Below, piece by piece: positions 18,178 through 26,954 of a stretch of 64,000 bases of DNA. The notes beneath the pieces were generated by a model. That model did no database searches. It had not been told where the DNA came from and was given only the letters and a program-made list of their open reading frames with translations. Position numbers and translations under genes: made by a program. The stretch's first letter is position 1; each line of letters opens with the position of its first letter. The stretch lies in NCBI RefSeq assembly GCF_031846325.1, contig NZ_JAVRHZ010000005.1, forward strand, positions 1 through 64,000. Reading direction: 5' to 3'. This DNA is from Patiriisocius_A hiemis. Its GTDB lineage: Bacteria > Bacteroidota > Bacteroidia > Flavobacteriales > Flavobacteriaceae.

Positions 18178-18804
18178 CTACGAATCAGACCCTAAGGCAG
18201 CAAGCAAAAATTCTTGTTTTATAAAAGATATATCGCTTTGTATTTGAGTAAGTTTTGTTATTGAAGCAATAAGTGGAAAACCTTTAAAATGATATTCTAA
18301 CCATTCTACATCCATCCCTGAAGCATTTTTTACAGGGCGTGTGTCAAAGGTTTTTAAGACAAATTGATAGGTTTGGGGGCTTATTTTTTTAAGTTCCTTG
18401 GTAGATTGTTTATACTTCTTAATATTTTCAACAAACAATAATCCTTCCTCTGAAAGTGTTGAGCCATTAAAAAATAAGGTGTCAAAATAATTGGAGGTGT
18501 CCATTTTACTAAAGTCATCATTGAAACCCCGAGTTGCACCATTTTTTAAATCTTCTATATAGGAAGTTAACTCCTGTGATGCACTATCAAGTTTTTTTAT
18601 TCTTTCGGCATAAATAGAATATGATATTACTTTTTCTTGCAACGAATCTATTTCTATAGATCTCGTGGTATTATTCTCTATCATTCTTTCATTTAATGTA
18701 TTGAAAGACTCTAGCACTTCAGTATTACAAGCTCGTAAAATAAACATAACTCCTAATGCTAGCAGGAGACCAATTACCATTAAGACTAAATAACTTTTTT
18801 TCAT
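18178..18804 (-). CDS. Membrane-anchored protein of unknown function
   Basis: The protein has 208 residues: one N-terminal membrane helix (about 5-24, YLVLMVIGLLLALGVMFIL) and then a largely helical domain with coiled-coil character (about 30-95). An Asp/Phe-rich middle section (DDFSKMDTSNYFDTLFF) and VEWLEYHFKGFPLIASITKLTQIQSDI resemble the GldM N-terminal region. The match to YHF+GFPLIAS is the reason I suspect a gliding/T9SS-type GldM fragment or relative, but GldM is over 500 residues, so this would be a short paralogue. It is flanked by gaps of more than 100 bp on both sides. Confidence 0.6.
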   Translation of the reverse strand: MKKSYLVLMVIGLLLALGVMFILRACNTEVLESFNTLNERMIENNTTRSIEIDSLQEKVISYSIYAERIKKLDSASQELTSYIEDLKNGATRGFNDDFSKMDTSNYFDTLFFNGSTLSEEGLLFVENIKKYKQSTKELKKISPQTYQFVLKTFDTRPVKNASGMDVEWLEYHFKGFPLIASITKLTQIQSDISFIKQEFLLAALGSDS

Positions 18805-18875
18805 TAATTACTTCTTTGTACACAAATAAGAACTCCTGTAAAATCAAATTCTTATTAATTAAATATAATAAAAAA

Positions 18876-18895
18876 AGACTGCCCTAAGGCAGTCT
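18876..18895 (-). terminator. Intrinsic terminator
   Basis: On the minus strand, AGACTGCC-TTAG-GGCAGTCT is followed by a run of seven T. It lies 36 nt after the stop codon of the gene at 18931-19233. The stem is perfect (8 bp with a 4-nt loop). Confidence 0.85.
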
Positions 18896-18930
18896 CACAA
18901 AACTTAAAACTAGTTTTATCATGAAAAAAA

Positions 18931-19233
18931 TCATTTTTTCTTTACTTCGAAAACACTAATAGGATTTGCTTTATTGCATCTATTTTTCATTTTGAGAGGT
19001 CTAAATTTAAAAGCGATTTTTATATCATTCTTTTTAAAATCATCTTCCAGGTTGATGGGATCATAAAAAACTTCTTCATTTTTATTTGTAACTTTAATTG
19101 TATAGTTACAATCGTTCTCATCTACAGAGTAAACAATGGTTCCAATAGTAAAGCCATTAGCCATATCCTTTTTCCCTGAACAACAAGAAGTCACTATTCC
19201 AAGTAATAAAATAACTGTTATACTAATTTTCAT
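18931..19233 (-). CDS. Small lipoprotein
   Basis: The protein has 100 residues. MKISITVILLLGIVTSCCSGKK gives a lipoprotein signal with Cys at 17 or 18. The mature part is about 80 residues of beta-type sequence (FTIGTIVYSVDENDCNYTIKVTNKNEEVFYDP) ending in VKKK. No family is recognised. The start codon is 4 bp after the T9SS cargo gene on the same strand, so both are in one unit ending at the terminator at 18876. Confidence 0.7.
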   Translation of the reverse strand: MKISITVILLLGIVTSCCSGKKDMANGFTIGTIVYSVDENDCNYTIKVTNKNEEVFYDPINLEDDFKKNDIKIAFKFRPLKMKNRCNKANPISVFEVKKK

Positions 19234-19237
19234 TTTT

Positions 19238-21097
19238 TTATTTTACAATTATCTTCTTTGTTAATTTAGTCTTTGCATTACCTATCTCAACAATATAAGT
19301 TCCGCTACTTACAGAGGATAAGTCTATTCTTGAAAGGTACACTCCACCAACTTCCTTAGTAACTTGGTTTTGATATACTTTTTTACCGCTAATATCAAAA
19401 ACTGAAAGTTTCAAAATATCGGAAGTTGTTTGAGTATCTAATTGTAAGTTAAATATATTGTTATCACTTGAATATATCACCAAGTTTGATGTAGCAGCAT
19501 CAAGTTCATCTACTGAAAGTGTTTCAGAAATTTTAAAAGATGCTATTCTTGTCTTTCGAGGTTCTCCAGAGTATTCCCCAGTAAACCAAAAAGTCAAATC
19601 GTCTTCAGGGTCTCTTACTAGTTGAGAATAATCACCGTATCTAGCATTGGAAGTTATAGAATTATCACCTTCAACAATTACTGTTTCTGCAATTGTCATT
19701 TGCCCTAAAACATCATCATCAAATCTTCCAGTATAATATAATGAAGGAAAAGTAGTAGCTCCAGTTTTAGTATACCCCAAACCAATATTACCCTCTTGAT
19801 CCATTGCTATAGCTGATAAAAACACACTTTCTCCTCCAGCATCTTGATAAGTTCCTTCTTGATAAAGCGTCCACGGCGCAGCAGATGTTAATCTCCTTAG
19901 TTCTACCCATCGTATTCCAGATATTCTACTACCATCTGTTACTTCAACAGGAAAGTTAAATAAAATAGACTCGTGAGTACCAAAATTATATCTATGGGCT
20001 TGAAAGTACATCGCAAATACTATTGGGTCTATTCTTTGAGTAGTCCCTGGTTGCTCTAATACTGCAAAACTATTTCCCCCAGTACCTTCTAAAAAAGAAT
20101 CGAAAGCCGATAATGGTATTTCAAGTGGTGTTGAAACTGTAGCAGCACCTGGGTTTGACCAATCTATATCAAAATCCCATACTTTAACATGGTCCACAGT
20201 TACTCCTGGCCATGCATCATCTTGAAACCAAACAATTGGGGCAGGTCCAGCTGCAACACCTGCTCCTTCTGAATGTACTGGCTGGGGAGCTTGAAAACCC
20301 CCAGTTCCAACATAATTAGGCAAAGTTAATGTTGCAATCTCTGCAGTAGGATCCCCATCCAACATTTTCTGTCTATTAAATGCAAAAAAGGTTCCTGAAT
20401 CTGTTGGGCTAAAATTCCCAGTTACAACATAACTATTTCCCCATATACCATAATGAGGGTAATCGTTTTCTACTACATCATAACTATAAACAGCATAACT
20501 ACCTGTTGGGTCTGATGTTGTTGAAACCGCAATTTTAAATTGGTTATCGTCTGGTAATTGAAATTGAGAGATAAACCATCTGTCTGCTTCTCTATCATAC
20601 AATACTACTGGGTCACCAGAGATAACTCCGCCTAGAGGATCATTAATATCCTTTGGAAAGCCTGTAGCTTCAACTCCATTTTTATCATAAACAGTCCAAA
20701 GACCATTAGTCATTTGTACAATATGATTTGGACCAACTGCTGCTGAAGGGTCTGGCGGACTAACATCCAAATTAATGCCGTCAAAGTTTTCTATAGGTGT
20801 TTTTCCTGATATAGAGCCAGGTTCATTCTGAACTAATGGGTCTTGTGTAGAGCTACTTTTCGATATAGTATTAATAAATTTAACTTTATTATTGTTTTTA
20901 GAACTAACTCCATTACGAGGCACTTCTCTTTTTTGAATTGACTCTGGATTAACTTGCGGATAGCTAGTCATGGGTGCAGTTACAAAAAAATCGTCAGGCT
21001 GGTTTACCTCAACAATATTCCCGTCATTCTCTGTTTGTGAAAACAGAAATAGTGTACTAAATAGCGCACTACATAAAAAGTAATTTCTTAGTTTCAT
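19238..21097 (-). CDS. Secreted protein with T9SS type A sorting domain
   Basis: The protein has 619 residues, a signal peptide (MKLRNYFLCSALFSTLFLFSQ) and a C-terminal type A sorting domain (about 545-619): NLVIYSSDNNIFNL, LSVFDISGKKVYQNQV, YLSRIDLSSVSSGTYIVEI, KLTKKIIVK. Type IX secretion exports such proteins and removes this domain. The middle has propeller-like segments (PSAAVGPNHIVQMTNGLWTVYDKNG, VLYDREADRWFISQF, VSTTSDPTGSYAVYSYD) like secreted proteins of unknown substrate; no catalytic motif was identified. The gene is followed closely by the small lipoprotein. Confidence 0.88.
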   Translation of the reverse strand: MKLRNYFLCSALFSTLFLFSQTENDGNIVEVNQPDDFFVTAPMTSYPQVNPESIQKREVPRNGVSSKNNNKVKFINTISKSSSTQDPLVQNEPGSISGKTPIENFDGINLDVSPPDPSAAVGPNHIVQMTNGLWTVYDKNGVEATGFPKDINDPLGGVISGDPVVLYDREADRWFISQFQLPDDNQFKIAVSTTSDPTGSYAVYSYDVVENDYPHYGIWGNSYVVTGNFSPTDSGTFFAFNRQKMLDGDPTAEIATLTLPNYVGTGGFQAPQPVHSEGAGVAAGPAPIVWFQDDAWPGVTVDHVKVWDFDIDWSNPGAATVSTPLEIPLSAFDSFLEGTGGNSFAVLEQPGTTQRIDPIVFAMYFQAHRYNFGTHESILFNFPVEVTDGSRISGIRWVELRRLTSAAPWTLYQEGTYQDAGGESVFLSAIAMDQEGNIGLGYTKTGATTFPSLYYTGRFDDDVLGQMTIAETVIVEGDNSITSNARYGDYSQLVRDPEDDLTFWFTGEYSGEPRKTRIASFKISETLSVDELDAATSNLVIYSSDNNIFNLQLDTQTTSDILKLSVFDISGKKVYQNQVTKEVGGVYLSRIDLSSVSSGTYIVEIGNAKTKLTKKIIVK

Positions 21098-21238
21098 AAT
21101 TAATGTAATTTATAGTCTAATGTGATTTTTGAATATCAACCAAATATCACTTATGCAAACTATAATAACACTAACAACAACTACTCACTTACTACGCACA
21201 CTAATAAAAAATTTAAAAATCTATTCCAGAAAGTTATT

Positions 21239-22798
21239 TTATCTATTAAACTTTCGGTTTAAAAAATCTTTTAGAGTTTCCTTACTGCTATCAACACCTA
21301 ACTTTTTTGCAACTCTATATCTTTTACTTTCTATAGCTCTTAAAGAGCGCTTAGTGAACATTGCAATTTCCTTATTTTTAAAACCAGTTAGTAAGTAGTA
21401 GCAAATTAAAACTTCAAGGTCATCTAACTGAGGAAAATCCTTTTCGGCTTGTAGAAAAAAGTCTTCATTAATAGAACTAATTACTTTTAGGTGATCATCA
21501 CTATTAACAAAATCGTTTTGACTTAAATGAATTTTTTTATAAAGATTATTGATGCTCTTTCTTTGCTCATTTAGGGAATCCATCAATGCAATTTGTTTCA
21601 CATCTTTTCTAACAGAAACAAGAAACTCTTCTAGTTCTACATTTTTTACAGCTAATTTTTCTTGTTTAGATCTTAAGTTTTGAAAGCTGCTACTTATATC
21701 TGATATCTGATACTCTTTCTTTTTAATCTTTTTAAAATATAAAATGAGTAATACCAACAGCAGCGCTATACCAGCAAGTAAAAAATAAATATATCTTCTT
21801 GTTTTTTGTTTATTAATCGATTCTTCGTTTAACACTAATTGCGTTTCAGAAAGTTCCTCAATCAAATTAACAGAAGAAACACTTGCCTTTTCTAAGAGAG
21901 ATTTGTTAAACCTCCCTAAAGAATCTAGATAAATTTTTTCCTTTTCCAGATTGTTTGTAAGTCGATAATACTTTATGTAATCTTCATACAATTGTTTTTG
22001 TACATTAATGTCCTTACTGCCTTCCTTTAGGTAGATTCCATCTAAATAATATTTTACAGAATCTAGATTTTGATACTTGAAATAGTACTCGACAAAACAA
22101 GTTTTGATTGAATTATTATAGGTTAAATAGTAATATGGCTCGATATATTCATTTCCTTCTAAAGATTTATAGATTGAATTATATTCGTGAGCCTTATCAA
22201 TATCTCCAAGGTGCAAATAATTTGATGTTAAAAGAAAAATTGCAAACGAATAATACATTTGGTCGTTTTCAACATTCTTATAGGTTTCAAGGTCTTCTAG
22301 AACCATCGAAATGCTTTCTTCCGCCTCTGAATTCACGTACTTTGCATAGGCTGGAAACTGCATAACATCTAATAGGCCAGAAGTATCTTTGATCTTGGTA
22401 TAGTATCTTTTAGCTTTTTCAAGATATGTATCTGCCAAAGAATCTTTTTTTATTAGATAAAAATTAGAAGCTAAATAGCCAGAAGATTGAGCTGCCACTT
22501 TATACTCTTTGTACTTTTCTGCGTATTGTAGTGATTTAGCAAAATTCAGCACAAAGGCTGTGCGGTCATAATCTTGATCTGCAATTTTACCTCGTAAGAA
22601 ATAGTATGTTCCCAGTAGACTTTTTAACTTAGCTTCGGAAGGATTACTAATGGAATCTAAATAAGCTCTTGCAAGTTCAGGTTCATTATCAATGTTTTCA
22701 GCAGCTAAAGCAACATAACGCTCCTGTTTCTGATCAATTTGAAATGCATATCCAGTACTAAATGAAATAATAAAAAGCGTAAAAAAAACAGATTTCAT
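21239..22798 (-). CDS. TPR-repeat membrane protein with C-terminal LuxR-type HTH
   Basis: The protein has 519 residues: a signal peptide, TPR-like helical repeats (about 25-310), one membrane helix (about 332-352, YIYFLLAGIALLLVLLILYF), a coiled coil (about 355-410) and a LuxR/NarL-type HTH (about 450-515; DLEVLICYYLLTGFKNKEIAMFTKRSLRAIESKRYRVAKKLGV). Such proteins sense through the periplasmic TPR part and bind DNA from the membrane. The HTH is of the class that binds heptamer pairs, so it is one candidate for the 7-2-7 boxes in this window. It starts 14 bp after der. Confidence 0.85.
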   Translation of the reverse strand: MKSVFFTLFIISFSTGYAFQIDQKQERYVALAAENIDNEPELARAYLDSISNPSEAKLKSLLGTYYFLRGKIADQDYDRTAFVLNFAKSLQYAEKYKEYKVAAQSSGYLASNFYLIKKDSLADTYLEKAKRYYTKIKDTSGLLDVMQFPAYAKYVNSEAEESISMVLEDLETYKNVENDQMYYSFAIFLLTSNYLHLGDIDKAHEYNSIYKSLEGNEYIEPYYYLTYNNSIKTCFVEYYFKYQNLDSVKYYLDGIYLKEGSKDINVQKQLYEDYIKYYRLTNNLEKEKIYLDSLGRFNKSLLEKASVSSVNLIEELSETQLVLNEESINKQKTRRYIYFLLAGIALLLVLLILYFKKIKKKEYQISDISSSFQNLRSKQEKLAVKNVELEEFLVSVRKDVKQIALMDSLNEQRKSINNLYKKIHLSQNDFVNSDDHLKVISSINEDFFLQAEKDFPQLDDLEVLICYYLLTGFKNKEIAMFTKRSLRAIESKRYRVAKKLGVDSSKETLKDFLNRKFNR

Positions 22799-22812
22799 CT
22801 TACTGGTTTGTT

Positions 22813-24114
22813 TTACTTCTTTCGCATATAAATGGTAATAGGAACGCCCGTAAAATCAAACTCTTTTCTGAGTTTATTTTCTATAAAGCGCTTATAAGGG
22901 TCTTTTACATACTGTGGTAAATTTGCAAAAAATGCAAAGCTTGGATAAGGGGTTGGTAATTGTGTGCAGAACTTTATTTTTACATATTTCCCTTTGTACT
23001 GTGGTGGTGGTGTTGCTTGTATAATAGGCAACATAGTATCGTTTAAAGCACTTGTTTTTACCTTTTTGCTTCGGTTTTTATAAACCTCAACAGCAGTCTC
23101 TATTGCTTTATAAATACGTTGTTTAGTATGAACAGACATGAATACAATAGGCACATCTACAAATGGCTCACATTGCTTTTTAATGTACTTTTCAAACTCT
23201 TTTACACTATGATTATCTTTTTCAATTAAATCCCACTTATTGGCTAAAATTACAATTCCTTTATTGTTACGCTGTGCCAACCAAAAAATATTTTGCACTT
23301 GCCCATCAAAACCCCGCGAGGCATCAAAAACTAAGATTACAACATCACAATGCTCAATGGCACGCACACTTCGCATTACGGAATAAAACTCAAGATCTTC
23401 TTTTACTTTACTCTTTTTACGAATTCCAGCTGTATCTACGAGATTAAACTCAAAACCAAAACGATTGTATTTAGTATCTATACTATCTCTAGTAGTACCA
23501 GCAATATCTGTAACGATATAGCGCTCTTCTCCAATAAGTGCATTAATAAAAGAAGATTTTCCAGCATTGGGTCGTCCTACTACAGCAAAACGAGGCAAGG
23601 TATCTTCTTCTTGCTCTGGCTCATCTGGAAGCACTTTAACTAAGTCATCAAGTAAATCTCCTGTACCACTACCATTAATACTTGATATAGTATAATATTT
23701 TTCTACACCTAGTGAGTAAAACTCTACTGCATCATTTTCTCTACTGGAACTATCTACTTTATTTACTGCTAAAAAATAGGGTTTCCTGGATTTACGAAGT
23801 AGCTCTGCTACTTCTTGATCCATTCCTGTAACTCCATTTTCAACATCTACCATAAAAACAATAGCATCTGCTTCATCTATTGCAAGTTCTACCTGCTTAT
23901 CAATTTCAGCTTCAAAAATATCATCGCTTCCTACTACATAACCTCCTGTGTCTATTAACGAAAACTCTTTTCCATTCCAGTCACTTTTTCCATAATGACG
24001 GTCACGAGTAACCCCACTTACAGCATCTGTGATAGCCTCACGACGTTGTATTAATCTATTAAATAAAGTGGATTTACCTACATTGGGTCTTCCTACAATG
24101 GCAACTATACTCAT
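22813..24114 (-). CDS. der: Ribosome biogenesis GTPase Der (EngA)
   Basis: The protein has 433 residues, the usual length. Two tandem GTPase domains each show the full motif set: G1 GRPNVGKS (near 8) and GRPNAGKS (near 180), G3 DTGGY and DTAGI, G4 NKVD and NKWD. The C-terminal KH-like domain (about 350-433) ends MRKK. Der acts in 50S subunit assembly. A perfect -7 element TACCTTTG lies at 24142-24135, 21 nt before the ATG. The TPR-LuxR gene follows 14 bp downstream and may be read through from here. Confidence 0.97.
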   Translation of the reverse strand: MSIVAIVGRPNVGKSTLFNRLIQRREAITDAVSGVTRDRHYGKSDWNGKEFSLIDTGGYVVGSDDIFEAEIDKQVELAIDEADAIVFMVDVENGVTGMDQEVAELLRKSRKPYFLAVNKVDSSSRENDAVEFYSLGVEKYYTISSINGSGTGDLLDDLVKVLPDEPEQEEDTLPRFAVVGRPNAGKSSFINALIGEERYIVTDIAGTTRDSIDTKYNRFGFEFNLVDTAGIRKKSKVKEDLEFYSVMRSVRAIEHCDVVILVFDASRGFDGQVQNIFWLAQRNNKGIVILANKWDLIEKDNHSVKEFEKYIKKQCEPFVDVPIVFMSVHTKQRIYKAIETAVEVYKNRSKKVKTSALNDTMLPIIQATPPPQYKGKYVKIKFCTQLPTPYPSFAFFANLPQYVKDPYKRFIENKLRKEFDFTGVPITIYMRKK

Positions 24115-24134
24115 GGTGGTGTGTTTATAACTTG

Positions 24135-24142
24135 CAAAGGTA
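24135..24142 (-). promoter_or_regulatory. -7 element TACCTTTG for der
   Basis: This is a perfect TAnnTTTG match, 21 nt upstream of the der start codon. A copy at 25205-25198 sits even closer to the era start. No clear -33 element was found for either. Confidence 0.4.
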
Positions 24143-24299
24143 GTACTTTAATGCAAAAGCATTGATTTAATTAGAACGAAGTTATCTTTTAAAAATCCCA
24201 AAGAAATTTCAAAATTTAAAAGAAGCTCATAAAAAATAAAAGAATAAAAATATATGAAGTCTGCTTGTACTATTTATGTTATTTGGTATTTGATTTTTT

Positions 24300-25193
24300 T
24301 TATTTCTGGTTGTATCCAAAACGTTTTAACTGTCTAGCATCACTTCGCCAGTTTTTATTTACTTTAACGTAGAGTTCAAGGTGAATTTGTTTTCCAAAGA
24401 ATTTTTCTAAATCTTTTCTAGCTTCCATTCCAACTCTTTTTAACGCACTCCCCTTATGACCAATTATAATTCCTTTTTGGGTCTCACGCTCAACCATTAT
24501 TATACTTCTAATTTTAATAATATTCTCTTCTTCAAAAAACTCTTCGGTATCTATTTCAACAGAATATGGAATTTCTTTCTTGTAATGAACTAATATTTTT
24601 TCACGAATAGATTCGTTTACAAAAAAACGTTCTGGCTTATCGGTTAATTGATCTTTAGGATAAAATGGAGGAGATTCTGGAAGTAATTCGATTATTCTAT
24701 TGAAAACTTCAGTTACTCCAAAATTTTTCAATGCAGAGATGGCAAATATTTCTGCATTAGGTACTTTTTCTTGCCATAGCTTTACAGCATCTGCAAGTAA
24801 GGCTTCATTTCCTTTGTCTATTTTATTCAGCAGTAATAAAACAGGTATTTTTGAGGAAGTAATCTTTGCAAAAAAAGCTTCGTCTTTTAATTCTTTTTCG
24901 CCTAGCTCAACCAGATAAAGTAATACATCTGCATCATCGAAAGCAGATTTTACAAACTCCATCATACTTTCTTGAAGTTCGTAGGCAGGTTTTATTATTC
25001 CTGGAGTATCACTTAGTATAACTTGAAAATCATCTCCATTAACAATACCTAAAATTCTATGTCGAGTAGTTTGCGCTTTGCTTGTAATAATAGATAATCG
25101 CTCTCCAACAAAAGCATTCATCAAAGTGCTTTTCCCAACATTTGGGTTTCCTATAATATTTACAAATCCTGCTTTGTGCTTGGGTTGTACCAT
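24300..25193 (-). CDS. era: GTPase Era
   Basis: The protein has 297 residues. The GTPase domain shows G1 GNPNVGKST (near 16), G2 TTRHRILGI, G3 DTPGI and G4 NKID. The C-terminal KH RNA-binding domain holds the GHKGS loop (IIIGHKGSALKRVGMEARKDLEKFF). Era helps mature 16S rRNA and the 30S subunit. A TACCTTTG -7 element at 25205-25198 lies only 5 nt from the ATG, which would leave almost no leader if used. der is 185 bp downstream on the same strand. Confidence 0.97.
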   Translation of the reverse strand: MVQPKHKAGFVNIIGNPNVGKSTLMNAFVGERLSIITSKAQTTRHRILGIVNGDDFQVILSDTPGIIKPAYELQESMMEFVKSAFDDADVLLYLVELGEKELKDEAFFAKITSSKIPVLLLLNKIDKGNEALLADAVKLWQEKVPNAEIFAISALKNFGVTEVFNRIIELLPESPPFYPKDQLTDKPERFFVNESIREKILVHYKKEIPYSVEIDTEEFFEEENIIKIRSIIMVERETQKGIIIGHKGSALKRVGMEARKDLEKFFGKQIHLELYVKVNKNWRSDARQLKRFGYNQK

Positions 25194-25242
25194 AATACAA
25201 AGGTAGTAGAATTATTATGCAGTTTACAGCATTAGGTTATTG

Positions 25243-25587
25243 TTATTTAAAATAAACAAGAACTAACGATACGATTGATATAACTAATGAAAGTATTATG
25301 AGAGTATAATTCAATTTTGTGTAAAGCTTACCCGAAATAATTTTTGAACCCCTCCAAGTAAATAATGCAGATACAACTAGACTGGGAATTGAATAAAGTA
25401 GCACAAACCAATACACCCAAATATAACTAGTAAGAATTGCAAATACTGCAAACACACTAGCAATAACATTATATACAACAAACTGTTTTTTCTTGTTTGT
25501 ATTCTGTTTAAAAATCAAATTATCTAATAGTAAGTAACAACATATTCCAAAACCTGCAATAAGCAATCCCAATAATAATATTCCCAT
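25243..25587 (-). CDS. Small four-helix membrane protein of unknown function
   Basis: The protein has 114 residues with four predicted membrane helices (about 2-22, 35-55, 57-80 and 92-112) and short polar loops (FKQNTNKKKQF, WRGSKIISGKLYTKLNY). No family is recognised. What makes it noteworthy is its promoter. It carries a 7-2-7 palindrome with the same spacing as the surface cluster 17 kb away, so it is probably in the same regulon. Confidence 0.65.
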   Translation of the reverse strand: MGILLLGLLIAGFGICCYLLLDNLIFKQNTNKKKQFVVYNVIASVFAVFAILTSYIWVYWFVLLYSIPSLVVSALFTWRGSKIISGKLYTKLNYTLIILSLVISIVSLVLVYFK

Positions 25588-25608
25588 ATTCGTGTAGATT
25601 AATTATAT

Positions 25609-25655
25609 CAAAAATGGAAAAAATGCAACATATAATCAATACGCTAATTGCCTTA
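25609..25655 (-). promoter_or_regulatory. 7-2-7 palindrome plus -7 element for the 25243-25587 gene
   Basis: The box TAAGGCAATTAGCGTA (coding orientation) occupies 25640-25655. A -7 element CATTTTTG occupies 25616-25609, starting 24 nt below the box edge. It departs from the perfect box at two positions (3 and 12); the geometry is exact. Confidence 0.55.
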
Positions 25656-25665
25656 TTAAGAAATA

Positions 25666-26127
25666 CTAGATTTTGGGTTTATTTCTAGTTCTGTCATACA
25701 TCACTATACTTCCAGCAACAGCCACATTAAGACTATACTCTGAAGGAAATTGAACTAAAAAGTGAGATTTCTCAATAGCTTCCTTAGACAACCCGTGGTC
25801 CTCGGCACCAAGTAGATATACGCACCGTTTTGGGTGATTAAAACTCTCTAACGACGATGCCTCTTCTGTTTTTTCAACACCTACAATTCTAACTCCTTTA
25901 GGTAGGTGTTTAAAGAAGTCTGCAAAAGTTTCATAATGAAAATAAGGTAACGATTTTACTGCATTGTGTGTATCACTAGCTTGGTTTGCATAGCGCTTAC
26001 CAATTGTAAAAATATAACTTGCCCCAAGGTTTTGAGCGGTACGCCATAACACACCTAAGTTTTCTGGTGTTTTTCCATGAAGAATCCCAATACCAAAAAA
26101 CTCTGTTGTAAAATTGTTAGGTTGCAT
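25666..26127 (-). CDS. TrmH/SpoU-family RNA methyltransferase
   Basis: The protein has 153 residues, the length of a minimal SPOUT methyltransferase without an extra RNA-binding domain. The SAM-binding knot motifs are visible: GILHGKTPENLGVLWRTAQNLGA (motif 1, with the Asn/Arg block), VYLLGAEDHGLSKEAIEK (motif 2) and SLNVAVAGSIVMYDR (motif 3). These enzymes methylate ribose 2'-OH groups in tRNA or rRNA. TrmL is a similar small member, but the exact target cannot be fixed from sequence alone. It appears to be a single-gene unit. Confidence 0.9.
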   Translation of the reverse strand: MQPNNFTTEFFGIGILHGKTPENLGVLWRTAQNLGASYIFTIGKRYANQASDTHNAVKSLPYFHYETFADFFKHLPKGVRIVGVEKTEEASSLESFNHPKRCVYLLGAEDHGLSKEAIEKSHFLVQFPSEYSLNVAVAGSIVMYDRTRNKPKI

Positions 26128-26211
26128 AAGTTAGAGGTTACCTTCTAGGTAATTTACCAGGTTAACCCCAAAACTAAATAAAATTTACATTTACAAAAAA
26201 CAGGTAGTTTA

Positions 26212-26607
26212 TTATGGCATTCCACCAACTAATTCCATTTTCACAAACTTTCCAGATTGTTTTAGTGCCTTAACGGCTTTATTGAGGTTAAGTGTAGCCC
26301 TTAATTTTGTAGCAACAGATTGTTTTTCAATTTCATCCACAATATCTGGGACGCTATCTATCATGTTATTAATTTGCTCTTCTAACATTTCTAGTTGGTC
26401 TTTTTCTGCAGTTGTTTCTGTATCTTCAGCTTCTTGTGTCGCACCATAATGAAAGTCGAAGGTTGTATTATAAATAGTAAAAGCAGATGTAACAAAGTTA
26501 TCTACACTTTCAACCTTAGTACTCTTTTTAGGTGGTTGTAATCTCTTTTGGGAAAATGCAGTCCCAAAAACCAGAAATGCAATTAAAATTAGTAGTATTT
26601 GTTTCAT
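26212..26607 (-). CDS. Small secreted protein of unknown function
   Basis: The protein has 131 residues with a signal peptide cleaved after about residue 19 (MKQILLILIAFLVFGTAFSQ). The mature part is mostly helical and acidic (EAEDTETTAEKDQLEMLEEQINNMIDSVPDIVDEIEKQ), with a C-terminal LNLNKAVKALKQSGKFVKMELVGGMP. It reads as a small helical bundle. No family is recognised. It is divergent from the D-amino-acid operon across a 347-bp gap. Confidence 0.65.
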   Translation of the reverse strand: MKQILLILIAFLVFGTAFSQKRLQPPKKSTKVESVDNFVTSAFTIYNTTFDFHYGATQEAEDTETTAEKDQLEMLEEQINNMIDSVPDIVDEIEKQSVATKLRATLNLNKAVKALKQSGKFVKMELVGGMP

Positions 26608-26954
26608 GGCCTAATGTGTTAATTATAAGCGCAATGTAATCACAACAACTAAAGAAAGTATCTATTAAATCTATTACAAAGTAAAAATGTATGATTTCTA
26701 GTAGAGAAAGAAAAGAAAGTGATTAAAATAAAAAATCTTTGAAAAGTTAACGGGTTTTAAGGTTTTGAAACTCCAAGATTACACTATTTCTGTAATTTTG
26801 TGTACACCTACTATAATGTAACCTTTTGCAAAGGCCAACCAAAATCACATTGAAAGGTTAGGCTAGATATTTGAATAAGAGTATGCAAGCAAAAAAACAA
26901 CTAGATTTGGTTTGTGTCAAATTTATAATAGTAGGATTATAAAATATTCAATTT
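26608..26954. other. Intergenic region between divergent units, 347 bp
   Basis: No gene is seen. Two TAnnTTTG-like elements face the plus strand: TAATTTTG at 26793-26800 and TAGATTTG at 26902-26909. The second is 46 nt before the start codon at 26955 and is the better candidate promoter for the D-amino-acid operon. No TGAT/TAAC box with the 23-nt geometry was found. Confidence 0.5.

Noticed and set aside
18178..18804. Assignment as GldM
   Set aside because: The sequence pattern is suggestive, but it is less than half the length of GldM and its gene neighbours are not gldK/L/N.
26127..26211. Short palindromes (GGTAATTTACC, GGTTAACC) before the TrmH-type gene
   Set aside because: They are short, occur in an AT-rich gap, and have no fixed link to a -7 element.
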